NCBI GenBank assembly: GCA_963675185.2
Contig: CAXXOH010000002.1
Span: 186,001-250,000 of the forward strand
DNA from: Ilyobacter_A sp963675185
Lineage (GTDB): Bacteria > Fusobacteriota > Fusobacteriia > Fusobacteriales > Fusobacteriaceae
DNA length: 64,000 nucleotides
Reading direction: 5' to 3'
Made by a program: the position numbers and the translations under genes. The notes under the pieces are model-generated. The model was not told the DNA's origin. It did no database searches and saw nothing but the letters and a program-made list of their open reading frames with translations. Numbering within the stretch: position 1 is the first letter of the stretch; every line of letters begins with the position of its first letter. This document shows, piece by piece, positions 16,872 to 25,657 of the stretch.

Positions 16872-16931
16872 TATATTCTTACATTTATAAGTTGTATTCT
16901 CACCATATATAAAATGTATGGTGGGAATCTA

Positions 16932-17017
16932 TGGTGCAAGGAAAGGGACTCGAACCCTCACTGGCTTAGCCAACTACCCCCTCAAGATAGCGTGTCTACC
17001 AATTCCACCACCCTTGC
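16932..17017 (-). tRNA. tRNA-Leu (anticodon GAG)
   Basis: An 86-base tRNA with encoded CCA. The acceptor stem GCAAGGG pairs with TCCTTGC, followed by discriminator A and CCA. The D arm is GTGGAATTGGTAGACAC and the anticodon arm is CTATC-TTGAGGG-GGTAG, giving anticodon GAG. A long variable arm and the T arm GAGGG-TTCGAGT-CCCTT follow. The long variable arm fits a class II leucine tRNA, which reads CUC/CUU codons. Confidence 0.95.
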
Positions 17018-17053
17018 ACTATCATTTTGTCTCACCCATAACAGGCATTAGTT

Positions 17054-17082
17054 ATAATACAACATGAGAAATTTTTTGTCAA
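17054..17082 (-). promoter_or_regulatory. Promoter of tRNA-Leu
   Basis: On the minus strand TTGACA (17082-17077) and TATTAT (17059-17054) have 17-base spacing, about 37 bases before the mature tRNA 5' end. Confidence 0.7.
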
Positions 17083-17166
17083 CTTTTTTTCTTTTATTCT
17101 TGAAATTAAATGGCTGCCTCCACAAAACTAGGGAAACTATCCCCTTTTTCCCGGAAAACCAGACAC

Positions 17167-18486
17167 CTAGTCTACCAACATTTTCCCCAATTTCTGTGTA
17201 AACTTGTCGTCAGGAGCCATCTGAAAAAGTTTCTCATAATCCATTTTGGCTGCTTCCACTTGTCCGTTGTCATAATTCAGGTACCCCCTGTAGTAATACG
17301 CCCTGAAGAATTCCGGGTCTAACTCCAACGCCTTACTGAAATTACCTATGGCTTCATCGTCCTCAAGGGATATATAGTATATGAGCCCCTTGTAGTAGTA
17401 CGCGTTGGCATCTTCCGGATAGCTTTCTAAGTACTTGTCTATATCCTGTAGGGACTCACCGTATTTATACAGGAAGTAATATGATACCCCCCTATAATAG
17501 TATGCCTGTTTCAGGCTTTCATCCAGTGAAATGGCCCTAGTAAAGGCCGATGCAGCCTTTCTATAATCATTTTTCTTATAATTGCTCATGCCTAGGTAAT
17601 AATATGCCGTAGAGTCATTTCCATCGTAGTCTACTGCACTTTCCAGCGCCTTCATGGCCCCTTCGTAATCCCCAGCTACAAGGTAGGCTCTACCCAGGTA
17701 ATAATATGTGTTTTGCGAATCCGGCGCTATCTCAAGCACCCTATTAAACTCATCCACAGCCTTTTGGTATTCCCCCATCTCGTAGTAGGTACGCCCCAAA
17801 TTGTAACGTGAATTTTTTTCGTCCTGCCCAATGGATAAAGCCATACTGAAGTTTTCCAAGGCCTTCTGATAGTTGCCTTCCTGAAATCTGGTCAGCCCCA
17901 ACGCATAATAGTCGGTGGTCTCCATGAAGAAACTGTCCAGTGACCTGGAGCCATCCTCAGATGATTTTATCAAGTGCTGGAATGCGCTCTCCAATCCCTT
18001 TAAGATCTTCTTGTCTCCTATGGTGAAAAACTCTGCTTTCGCTATTTCTACGTTGAATTTGTTCTTGTCTGCCTGGCACACCCCTCCTGTAATCCTATTT
18101 ACCGTGTAGTCCCCGCTGTGCAGTATGCCTGGCTCGTCGAGCGTTATAACTATAGACTTGCCGTCTTTACTTAAACCGATATCGTTTATCCCCTTTAGTG
18201 GAACCTTGTAGGTTTCATTAAGCTGCTCAAATAAATAAACTTCACCGTTTGTGTGCCACTGCTGCTGCCAATCCCTTGTTATGTAGAGGGCGTCTTCGTC
18301 ATATGCCACTTCATCTTTGTAGGCAAGCTTTGAACCACCGTTCCAAGTATCAAACTCCTCCATGCCTTTAGAGTATTTCTCAACATTTTCACTTATCCAC
18401 TTCAACGTCTCCCAGTTGCTAGGCTCCCCGAAAGAACCTACTGTATTTAATATGAAAAAGATTAGGACTAACAATAATTTCCTCAT
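17167..18486 (-). CDS. Secreted tetratricopeptide-repeat protein
   Basis: A 439-residue protein with an N-terminal Sec signal peptide (RKLLLVLIFFILNTVGSFG). The first half has a unique domain (WETLKWISENVEKYSKGMEEF...WHTNGEVYLFEQLN) of unknown function. The second half, from about residue 195, has roughly seven TPRs, each with the pattern A-Y-Y-x-G-x2-Y (AYYYLGMSNYKKNDYRKA, AYYYRGVSYYFLYKYGES, AYYYKGLIYY). ATG 18486 is used because GGAGATG precedes it. TPRs mediate protein contacts, probably in the periplasm here. The terminator-promoter arrangement suggests a single-gene unit. Confidence 0.85.
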   Translation of the reverse strand: MRKLLLVLIFFILNTVGSFGEPSNWETLKWISENVEKYSKGMEEFDTWNGGSKLAYKDEVAYDEDALYITRDWQQQWHTNGEVYLFEQLNETYKVPLKGINDIGLSKDGKSIVITLDEPGILHSGDYTVNRITGGVCQADKNKFNVEIAKAEFFTIGDKKILKGLESAFQHLIKSSEDGSRSLDSFFMETTDYYALGLTRFQEGNYQKALENFSMALSIGQDEKNSRYNLGRTYYEMGEYQKAVDEFNRVLEIAPDSQNTYYYLGRAYLVAGDYEGAMKALESAVDYDGNDSTAYYYLGMSNYKKNDYRKAASAFTRAISLDESLKQAYYYRGVSYYFLYKYGESLQDIDKYLESYPEDANAYYYKGLIYYISLEDDEAIGNFSKALELDPEFFRAYYYRGYLNYDNGQVEAAKMDYEKLFQMAPDDKFTQKLGKMLVD

Positions 18487-18840
18487 ACAATTCATCTCCT
18501 TTGCCCTTCTCTTATAATTTAAATTACCAAAATATATCGTATTTCCTCTAGTACATGCATAATATTAAAGAAATTTTCCGTGTTTCGCCGAGCATGCCTC
18601 GCTTATCGATGTCTTTGAGTTTTCTTTATATTAGAGCTTGCAATCCAGGATTTACTTGCCTTACAGCAAACCCAAGACTATCTTCGCAAGATGCAAAATT
18701 TGAAGCTATTCTATCACAAATTCACTGCGTTTCTCAATTTTTTTTTAATTTAACTTGAAGCTACCACACACACTGTAACCCCAACCTATCACAAAAAAGC
18801 CTTTGTAATACCTTATAAATATGGGCGCCAAAGATTTACT
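18487..18840. other. Intergenic region between TPR gene and polA
   Basis: About 350 bases without a convincing gene. An open frame on the plus strand from 18555 has no ribosome-binding site and an unnatural composition. The polA control region follows. Confidence 0.5.
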
Positions 18841-18895
18841 GTTAAAAAAGTTTTTAACTTTTTTTCTCTAATTTTCTATGGTATAATACCATAGA
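18841..18895 (+). promoter_or_regulatory. polA promoter with a 21-bp palindrome over the -10
   Basis: A perfect palindrome, TCTATGGTAT plus a central A plus its complement, spans 18875-18895 and contains the -10 hexamer TATAAT at 18882-18887. Upstream, GTTAAAAA/TTTTTAAC (18841-18858) forms a small AT hairpin followed by T7. The palindrome would be a natural repressor site or a 5' RNA hairpin. No clear -35 is visible. Confidence 0.5.
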
Positions 18896-18921
18896 TGACC
18901 AAAAATAAAAGGAGACTAGAT

Positions 18922-21603
18922 ATGAAAACTGCTGTTTTATTAGATGTCAGTGCAATGATGTACAGAGCATATTTTTCACTTATGAACATGTCCAACTCAA
19001 AGGGGGAGCCTACTGGGGCTGTTTTTGGGTTTACCAATATACTACTAAGCATCCTAGACACATTTAAGCCGGATTACATGGTGGCTGCATTTGATGTAAA
19101 GAGGGACTCGCTTAAAAGAAAAGAAAAATTTGAGAACTACAAGGCGGATAGAACTGGGATGCCGGAGGACCTTGTGGTGCAGGTCCCTAAGATAGAGGAA
19201 CTTTTAAACGCTTTCGGAATACAGTGCCTCAGATCAGACGGGCATGAAGCTGACGACGTTTTGGGTACTGTGGCCAAAAATCTTTCCGCACAGGGCGTAG
19301 AGACATTTATTATAACAGGGGATAAAGATCTCTCGCAAGTATTGGGAGAGAACATAAAAATAGCCCTCCTTGGAAAAGGTGAAGGGGACAGCAAATTTAA
19401 AATACTGCAGTGCGAAGAGGACGTCATGGCGCAGCTGGGGGTAAAGCCGCATGAGATACCAGACCTTTTCGGGCTCATAGGAGACAAGAGCGACGGGATC
19501 CCAGGCGTAAGGAAGATAGGCGAAAAAAAAGCCGTCGTAATGCTTGAAAAATATAAAAACCTTGAGGGGATATACGAAAACTTGGATAAGCTCGCAGACC
19601 TTCCTGGAATAGGCAAGGGGCTCGTGAAGAACATAGAAGAGGACAGGGAGCTCGCATTTCTGAGCAGAGAGCTTGCCACCATACATACCAACGTGCCTCT
19701 TGAGCTGGCAATTGAAAATATGACCTTTAAGTTAGACAGTATACGGATGCTGGAACTTTTTCTGGAGCTCGACTTCAAATCACTTATAAAAAAATTCGGT
19801 TTCGAGCAGGACACAAGCCAAGAAACTGGAAAAAAGAAAATCGAAAAAAGGGAGCTCGTCGTGGCTGACTCGGAATCAGACTCCCTTTTCGAGGAACTGA
19901 AAAAAGACGGGAAGGTATCGGTTCTTTACAACGGTGTAGGTTTTGCTGTCAGCAACTCAAAAAAAAACTGGTATCTGCCACTGTTCCACGGCTACCTGGG
20001 AGCAAGGAATCTGTCTAAGGAGTTCGTCCAGAGGGTGCTTGACATGGATATAGAGCTTATCTCCTACAGGTTCAAGGATATATTAAACGACGGGTTCAAG
20101 ATAAAAAACCTATCTTTCGACGCCATGCTGGCGCAGTACCTTCTTACTGCAAATACCAGGGAGGAAGTAGAGGCACTAGTGCTTCAGGAAACTGGCGAGA
20201 CTCTGGAAAACTACAAGGAGCTTTTCGAAAAACGTCTCCCAGGTGAGATTGACATAGCAGTTATGGCCGAGTTCATGGCAAAAAGGAACGAAAAAATATA
20301 CGATATCCAAGCAGAAATGAAGGATAAACTGGAAAAAGAGGGGCTCCTGGAACTTTTTGAAAATATAGAGATGCCGCTTATAAGGGTTTTAAGTGACATG
20401 GAGAAAACTGGAATAAAAATCGATAAAAACTACTTCAATGAATATAATAAGGAGCTGTCTGAGAAGATAGACTACCTAAAAGAAAAGATATACGAAACAG
20501 CTAAAATCGAATCAAAACTTAGGACCGGTAAGATTATAGAAGAGGAATTCAACCTGAATTCCACAAAACAGCTGGGCGAGGTGCTGTTCGACTTTATGGG
20601 CATACCTCCGGTGAAAAAGACTAAGACAGGGTACTCTACCAACCAAGAGGTCTTAGAGGATCTCATGTACAAGGGCGAGGAGATAGCTGAATATATACTG
20701 GAATACAGGAAGCTTACAAAGCTCCAAAACACTTATGTGGAAGCTCTTCCTAAACTGGTCGACAAGTATTCTAGGCTACACACCAGTTTCAACCAGACTG
20801 GCACAGTCACCGGTAGGCTCTCATCTTCCAATCCAAACCTTCAGAACATACCGGTTAAAACCAGCGAAGGCATAAAAATAAGGCAAGGATTTGTGGCCAA
20901 GGATGGGTTCTCTATACTGGCATTTGACTACTCACAAATAGAACTTAGGGTGCTTGCGGAACTGACAAACGACGCCAACCTAGTGTCCGCCTACCAAAAT
21001 GACCTGGACCTGCATGATTTAACTGCCAGAAAACTATTTGATCTAGGCAAAGGGGATGAGGTATCTCGTGAACAGAGGTCAGCCGCGAAGATAGTCAACT
21101 TCAGCATCATATATGGAAAAACTGCTTTCGGCCTTTCTAAAGAGCTGGGCATAACCAGAAAAGAAGCTTCTGACTATATAGACAAATATTTTGCCCAATA
21201 CCCAGAGGTAAAAGTATTCGAGCAGAAGATAATAGAATTTGCTGAAAAAAATGGGTACGTAAGGACCATGTTCAACAGAAAAAGAGAGATACAGGGAATA
21301 AATTCCAATAACAAAAACTTAAAAAGCCAGGCTGACAGGATGGCCGTAAATACGGTTATACAGGGGAGTGCAGCCGATATTTTGAAAATAGTCATGGTAA
21401 AGATATATGATATGCTTAAGGGCCTAGAGGATATAAAACTCACCCTTCAAGTACACGATGAGCTGATCTTCGAAGTAAAAGATGATGTTGTTGACAAGTA
21501 CGCAAGTATAATAAAAGACATCATGGAAAATACAATTGACTTGAAACATATCCACCTAAAGGCAAATGAAGCCAGGGGAAAAAATTGGAGTGAAGCTAAA
21601 TAG
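18922..21603 (+). CDS. polA: DNA polymerase I
   Basis: An 893-residue enzyme for Okazaki-fragment maturation and repair. ATG 18922 follows AAAGGAGACTAGAT. The N-terminal 5'-3' exonuclease domain has DVSAMMYRAYFS, HEADDVLGTVA, TGDKDLSQ and GDKSDGIPG. The middle 3'-5' exonuclease-like domain lacks the expected DxE and YxxxD residues, so proofreading is probably absent, as in many Firmicute and Thermus enzymes. The polymerase domain has motif A DYSQIELRVLAEL (about residue 670), motif B RSAAKIVNFSIIYG and motif C QVHDELIFEV (about residue 845). It is the first gene of a long co-directional cluster and is followed 12 bases later by whiA. Confidence 0.97.
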   Translation: MKTAVLLDVSAMMYRAYFSLMNMSNSKGEPTGAVFGFTNILLSILDTFKPDYMVAAFDVKRDSLKRKEKFENYKADRTGMPEDLVVQVPKIEELLNAFGIQCLRSDGHEADDVLGTVAKNLSAQGVETFIITGDKDLSQVLGENIKIALLGKGEGDSKFKILQCEEDVMAQLGVKPHEIPDLFGLIGDKSDGIPGVRKIGEKKAVVMLEKYKNLEGIYENLDKLADLPGIGKGLVKNIEEDRELAFLSRELATIHTNVPLELAIENMTFKLDSIRMLELFLELDFKSLIKKFGFEQDTSQETGKKKIEKRELVVADSESDSLFEELKKDGKVSVLYNGVGFAVSNSKKNWYLPLFHGYLGARNLSKEFVQRVLDMDIELISYRFKDILNDGFKIKNLSFDAMLAQYLLTANTREEVEALVLQETGETLENYKELFEKRLPGEIDIAVMAEFMAKRNEKIYDIQAEMKDKLEKEGLLELFENIEMPLIRVLSDMEKTGIKIDKNYFNEYNKELSEKIDYLKEKIYETAKIESKLRTGKIIEEEFNLNSTKQLGEVLFDFMGIPPVKKTKTGYSTNQEVLEDLMYKGEEIAEYILEYRKLTKLQNTYVEALPKLVDKYSRLHTSFNQTGTVTGRLSSSNPNLQNIPVKTSEGIKIRQGFVAKDGFSILAFDYSQIELRVLAELTNDANLVSAYQNDLDLHDLTARKLFDLGKGDEVSREQRSAAKIVNFSIIYGKTAFGLSKELGITRKEASDYIDKYFAQYPEVKVFEQKIIEFAEKNGYVRTMFNRKREIQGINSNNKNLKSQADRMAVNTVIQGSAADILKIVMVKIYDMLKGLEDIKLTLQVHDELIFEVKDDVVDKYASIIKDIMENTIDLKHIHLKANEARGKNWSEAK

Positions 21604-21615
21604 TAGGAGGAAAAT

Positions 21616-22527
21616 ATGTCATATACCCATAAAGTAAAAGAGGAGGTACTCGAAAAGGCTCCTATATCCGATAAAGAAAAACTTTTTGAAATATATGGGG
21701 TACTAGACAGCAAGAAGGCTATCTCAAACAAAGAGATAGTTTTGAACCTTGAAAACGAACATATAGTCGACAGGGTGTACAGGTATATTAAGGACCTGTC
21801 TGACCTTAAGATTTTCACAAAAGTTTCCATATCCAAGAAACTTGGGGAGCACAAGGTTTATACTATACAGATTCCCAACCAAAAAGGGTACCGCGATTTC
21901 GTAGAGTCTATGACCTCTATCCCGCTCAGCAAGATTCTCAAGAGCAGCGAACGGAAAAAAGGTTATGTAAGAGGGGTATTCCTCTCTTCTGGATACATAA
22001 AAGATCCAGATAATGAATATGCCTTGGATTTTTTCATAGACAACAAACAGTGTGCCAACAAAGTTTTTGAGATATTTTCAACTGATGAAAAAAGGGTATT
22101 CATCACAAAAAAAAGAAGTAAAAGCCTAGTGTATTTCAGGAATTCCGAAGATATAATGGATGTACTGGTTTTGATAGGCGCTATACAAAACTTCTTCAGA
22201 TATGAAGAAGTTATAATGGTAAAAGACTTAAAGAACAAAACCATCAGGGAGATGAACTGGGAAGTCGCCAACGAGACTAAGACATTAAATACTGGTCAAA
22301 AACAGATAAAAATGATAAACTATATCGGAAAGCATTTGGGCCTTAATAATTTGACTCCAGTACTTGAAGAAGTGGCTATGCTCAGATTACTAAACCCAGA
22401 GAGTTCACTCTCTGAACTAGCTGATATGGTTGGTATAACAAAGTCTGGTATAAGGAACAGGTTTAGAAGAATCGAAAAATTATACAACGAACTCTTGGAG
22501 AAAAAACAGACGGAGGAAGAGAACTAG
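21616..22527 (+). CDS. whiA: DNA-binding protein WhiA
   Basis: A 303-residue protein with an N-terminal LAGLIDADG-like domain (KGYVRGVFLSSGYIKDPDNEYALDFFID) and a C-terminal HTH (LNPESSLSELADMVGITKSGIRNRFRRIEKL). WhiA controls sporulation septation in Streptomyces and affects division and chromosome segregation elsewhere. It starts after AGGAGGAAAAT, 12 bases behind polA. Immediately after it comes ribF with no gap. The usual Firmicute neighbours (yvcJ, yvcK) are absent here. Confidence 0.93.
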   Translation: MSYTHKVKEEVLEKAPISDKEKLFEIYGVLDSKKAISNKEIVLNLENEHIVDRVYRYIKDLSDLKIFTKVSISKKLGEHKVYTIQIPNQKGYRDFVESMTSIPLSKILKSSERKKGYVRGVFLSSGYIKDPDNEYALDFFIDNKQCANKVFEIFSTDEKRVFITKKRSKSLVYFRNSEDIMDVLVLIGAIQNFFRYEEVIMVKDLKNKTIREMNWEVANETKTLNTGQKQIKMINYIGKHLGLNNLTPVLEEVAMLRLLNPESSLSELADMVGITKSGIRNRFRRIEKLYNELLEKKQTEEEN

Positions 22528-23481
22528 ATGAAGGTAATAAATGGAATAGAGGAGATCAGCGAGAGCTACGATAACCTATGTGTTGCCATAGGAACTTTTG
22601 ACGGCATCCACTACGGTCACAGGCAAGTTATTGAAGCTACCATTAATAAAGCAAAGGAGATAGGTGGTAAATCCCTTGTTTTTACATTTGAACACCACCC
22701 TTTGGAACTGGTGAACAAAGACATAGCTCCTAAGCTTATAAATTCTAAAATTGAAAAAATACACATACTGGAACAAATAGGCGTCGATGCAGTTCTATTT
22801 GCGAGGTTCGACAGGGAGTTTGCAGGATTAAGCCCCAACGATTTTGTAGAATCCATTCTGAAAGAAAAACTCGGGGCAAAAGAGGTATTCGTCGGATTTA
22901 ACTTTTCATTCGGCAAGGGCGGGGCTGCAAACGTGGATAAATTAACGCAGATAGGAAAAATTTACGGTATAAACGTAAACAAAGTAGAACCCTACCAGAT
23001 AGGAAACAAGGTGGTCAGCAGCACAATCATAAGAAAGCTCATAAACGATGGCAAGCTAGATGAAGTGGAAAAATACCTTGGATATCCAGTACTTATAATT
23101 GGAGAAGTTGTACATGGTAAAAAACTCGGCAGGCTCCTGGGCTATCCTACCGCAAACCTCAATATCCTGAACAAGGTCTACCCACCATACGGCATATACG
23201 GTGCCAAGGTTATGATAGAGGGGGAAAACTTTGAAAGGGATGCTCTAGTAAATATAGGTCAAAACCCAACATTAAAGCCAGGGGAAAAAACTGTAGAAGT
23301 GCACATCTTAGATTTTGACAAATACATCTACGGAAAAGAGCTACTGGTTAAAATAGTGAAATTTTTAAGAAATGAAAAGAAGTTTAACTCTATGGATGAG
23401 CTAAAAAAGGTAATAAGAAACGACGTACTCGAATGGAGAGAATATCTGAAAAAGGGTAGTCAAAATGGAAATAAAGGTTAA
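22528..23481 (+). CDS. ribF: Bifunctional riboflavin kinase / FAD synthetase
   Basis: A 317-residue enzyme making FMN and then FAD from riboflavin and ATP. The N-terminal adenylyltransferase domain has IGTFDGIHYGHRQVI and VGFNFSFGKGGAANVD, and SSTIIRKLI for the ISSTxIR motif. The C-terminal kinase domain has GKKLGRLLGYPTANL (GxxxGxxLGxPTAN) and YGIYGAKV. It begins directly after the whiA stop and overlaps scpA by 17 bases, so these genes are probably translated together. Confidence 0.95.
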   Translation: MKVINGIEEISESYDNLCVAIGTFDGIHYGHRQVIEATINKAKEIGGKSLVFTFEHHPLELVNKDIAPKLINSKIEKIHILEQIGVDAVLFARFDREFAGLSPNDFVESILKEKLGAKEVFVGFNFSFGKGGAANVDKLTQIGKIYGINVNKVEPYQIGNKVVSSTIIRKLINDGKLDEVEKYLGYPVLIIGEVVHGKKLGRLLGYPTANLNILNKVYPPYGIYGAKVMIEGENFERDALVNIGQNPTLKPGEKTVEVHILDFDKYIYGKELLVKIVKFLRNEKKFNSMDELKKVIRNDVLEWREYLKKGSQNGNKG

Positions 23482-24139
23482 GTTAGATAATTTCGAGGGT
23501 CCCTTTGATCTCCTACTGCATCTTATAGATCAGAGAAAAATGGACCCTTTAAAACTCGTGGTGTCAAAGATCATAGATAACTACCTCAGCTTCCTGCAAG
23601 AGGCCAAAATGGAGGACCTTGATATAAAGGTTGATTTTCTGGTGATGGCAAGTGAACTCTTGGAGATAAAGGCTCTTTCGGTGCTCAATTTGAGCGAAAA
23701 AGAGAAAAAAGAAGAAGAACTTGGTCAGAGAATACATGAATACAAAATTTTCAAAGGCATCAGCCGGCAACTGGAGCTTTTTGAAAATGAATACAACATT
23801 TCCTACCACAAGGGGAAAAAGGGAAAAAATATAGTTAATAGGCCGAATAAGGAGATTGATCTTAGCAAACTGGGAATAGAGGATATATTCAATGCTTATC
23901 TGAGCCAAATCAGGGAGACCGAAGAGGTCCTGGATATAAACTTAAACCAGACTTACAACCTTTCCCAAGAAATAGAAAATCTAAATCAAAACCTTAAAAA
24001 ACACGGAAAAGCTGAGATCAATGATATACTGAAAAAAGCTCAAAATAGGATGCACATAGTTTATTTGTTTCTAGCTATACTTGAAATGTATAGAAACAAT
24101 CTTGTCAAAATAGATGGAAAAACTATATGGCTTAGTTAG
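23465..24139 (+). CDS. scpA: Segregation and condensation protein A
   Basis: A 224-residue kleisin of the SMC-ScpAB condensin. The N-terminus EIKVKLDNFEGPFDLLLHLI and the ASELLEIKALSVL region are diagnostic. The C-terminal winged helix (NRMHIVYLFLAILEMYRNNLVKI) is present. The start overlaps the end of ribF. No scpB or smc gene follows in this window. Confidence 0.93.
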   Translation: MEIKVKLDNFEGPFDLLLHLIDQRKMDPLKLVVSKIIDNYLSFLQEAKMEDLDIKVDFLVMASELLEIKALSVLNLSEKEKKEEELGQRIHEYKIFKGISRQLELFENEYNISYHKGKKGKNIVNRPNKEIDLSKLGIEDIFNAYLSQIRETEEVLDINLNQTYNLSQEIENLNQNLKKHGKAEINDILKKAQNRMHIVYLFLAILEMYRNNLVKIDGKTIWLS

Positions 24140-24196
24140 GATTTTTAAGTTTTCTTAGAAATCCTTTTATATTGCCGGAAACTGGATAGGTGAAAT

Positions 24197-25657
24197 ATGT
24201 TTAAAAGTGGAATTTTAGTAATGATAATTACCCTAATTAGCAGGGTGCTGGGTATGGTAAGGACAGTAATTATAGCTTCATATTTTGGCGCAAACTGGCT
24301 TACAGACGCTTACTTTTCTGCGTTCAAAATAAGTAACTTCTTTAGACAGCTCTTAGGAGAGGGGGCATTGGGTACAGTCTTTATCCCGATATACAACCAA
24401 AAAGAGAAGGAGTGCGGGGAAGAAGAAGCGAAAAAGCTAATATTTTCAATAGTCAACCTTCTTTTTGTTTTTACATGCCTAATTGCCGTTTTAATGGTTA
24501 TTTTTTCCAGGCCAATTATAGAAATCATTGTTTCAGGTTACGATGCCCAGACCAAAGAACTGGCTTCAAAACTACTTAAGGTAATGGCCGTGTACTTTGT
24601 ATTTATAGGTTTATCCGGTATGATAGGGGCAATACTCAATAATTTCAAGCAGTTTTTAATACCTGCCAGCACATCGCTATTTTTCAATATAGCCATAATA
24701 GTAGCAGCCATGTTTTTTAGTAACAAATATGGTATCTACAGCTTAGCATTTGGTGTGGTTGTAGGGGGTATTTTACAGCTTTTGATAGTAATCCCACCTT
24801 TTATAAAGCAGGTTAAAACCTATAAGTTCAGTATAAATTTTAAAGACCCCCACTTGAAAAGGGTCTTTCTTCTGATACTGCCCATGTTGATTGGTATTTT
24901 TGCAAAGCAGTTTAATGTGCTTGTGGATCAGTTTTTCGCATCATTCTTGGCTTCCGGCGGGGTCTCTGCTTTGGAAAACGCCACCAGGCTCTACAACCTT
25001 CCTTTAGGGGTGTTCGGCATCTCCATAGCTACAGTGGTATACCCTGGACTTTCCAGGGCTATGGAAAATGGCAATCATGAAAAGGTAGAGAATACTCTTA
25101 TCAAGGGACTGAACTTCCTGTCTTTCCTGATAATTCCCAGTATTTTCGTTATGACTTTTTATTCACAGGAAGTGATTGAGCTTGTATTGGGATATGGTAG
25201 ATACTCGGAATACTCCATAAAGATAAGCTCGGAATCACTCAGGTTCTATTCCATAGGTCTTTATTTTTATACCGCAATACATCTTTTAAGCCGTTCCTTT
25301 TACGGTATGAAAAACACCAGGGATCCGGTGAAATACTCGCTTATATCCATAGTTATAAATATAGTTTTAAACTACCTTTTAATTGAAAAATTTAAACATA
25401 TAGGAATATCATTTGCCACCTCTGTGGCATCTGCTGTGAACTTTTTTCTGCTTTATATATACTTTAACAAAAAGTACGTGAAGCTTGATACGAAGAAGAG
25501 TATCAAATTTGTTTCGTACGTATTTATTTCGGCTGTATTTGCTCTTTTTGCCAGTATGCAGCTCGAGTCAAATATACTAAAAATATTAGTTTTCGGAGTC
25601 GTTTATCTGCTGTTTTGGATCTTACCGATTAAAAGGAGAGGGATGGATGCATTCTAA
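24197..25657 (+). CDS. murJ: Lipid II flippase MurJ
   Basis: A 486-residue polytopic membrane protein of the MVF/MurJ family, about 12-14 helices. The N-terminus has TLISRVLGMVRTVIIASYFGANWLTDAYFSAF and RQLLGEGALGTVFIPIY, with the conserved arginines and the GEGALxxxFIP motif. It flips lipid-linked peptidoglycan precursor across the inner membrane. It lies 57 bases after scpA and overlaps the methylase gene by 11 bases. Confidence 0.94.
   Translation: MFKSGILVMIITLISRVLGMVRTVIIASYFGANWLTDAYFSAFKISNFFRQLLGEGALGTVFIPIYNQKEKECGEEEAKKLIFSIVNLLFVFTCLIAVLMVIFSRPIIEIIVSGYDAQTKELASKLLKVMAVYFVFIGLSGMIGAILNNFKQFLIPASTSLFFNIAIIVAAMFFSNKYGIYSLAFGVVVGGILQLLIVIPPFIKQVKTYKFSINFKDPHLKRVFLLILPMLIGIFAKQFNVLVDQFFASFLASGGVSALENATRLYNLPLGVFGISIATVVYPGLSRAMENGNHEKVENTLIKGLNFLSFLIIPSIFVMTFYSQEVIELVLGYGRYSEYSIKISSESLRFYSIGLYFYTAIHLLSRSFYGMKNTRDPVKYSLISIVINIVLNYLLIEKFKHIGISFATSVASAVNFFLLYIYFNKKYVKLDTKKSIKFVSYVFISAVFALFASMQLESNILKILVFGVVYLLFWILPIKRRGMDAF

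Noticed and set aside
16774..16890. 38-codon open frame (MIDSLDDILEARKLLKF...)
   Set aside because: No ribosome-binding site and its end overlaps the tRNA-Leu terminator on the other strand; may be a coding remnant but unsupported.
18555..18758. 67-codon open frame between the TPR gene and polA
   Set aside because: No ribosome-binding site and no protein-like pattern.
19137..19814. 225-codon open frame antisense to polA
   Set aside because: Serine-rich shadow of the conserved polA frame without a ribosome-binding site.
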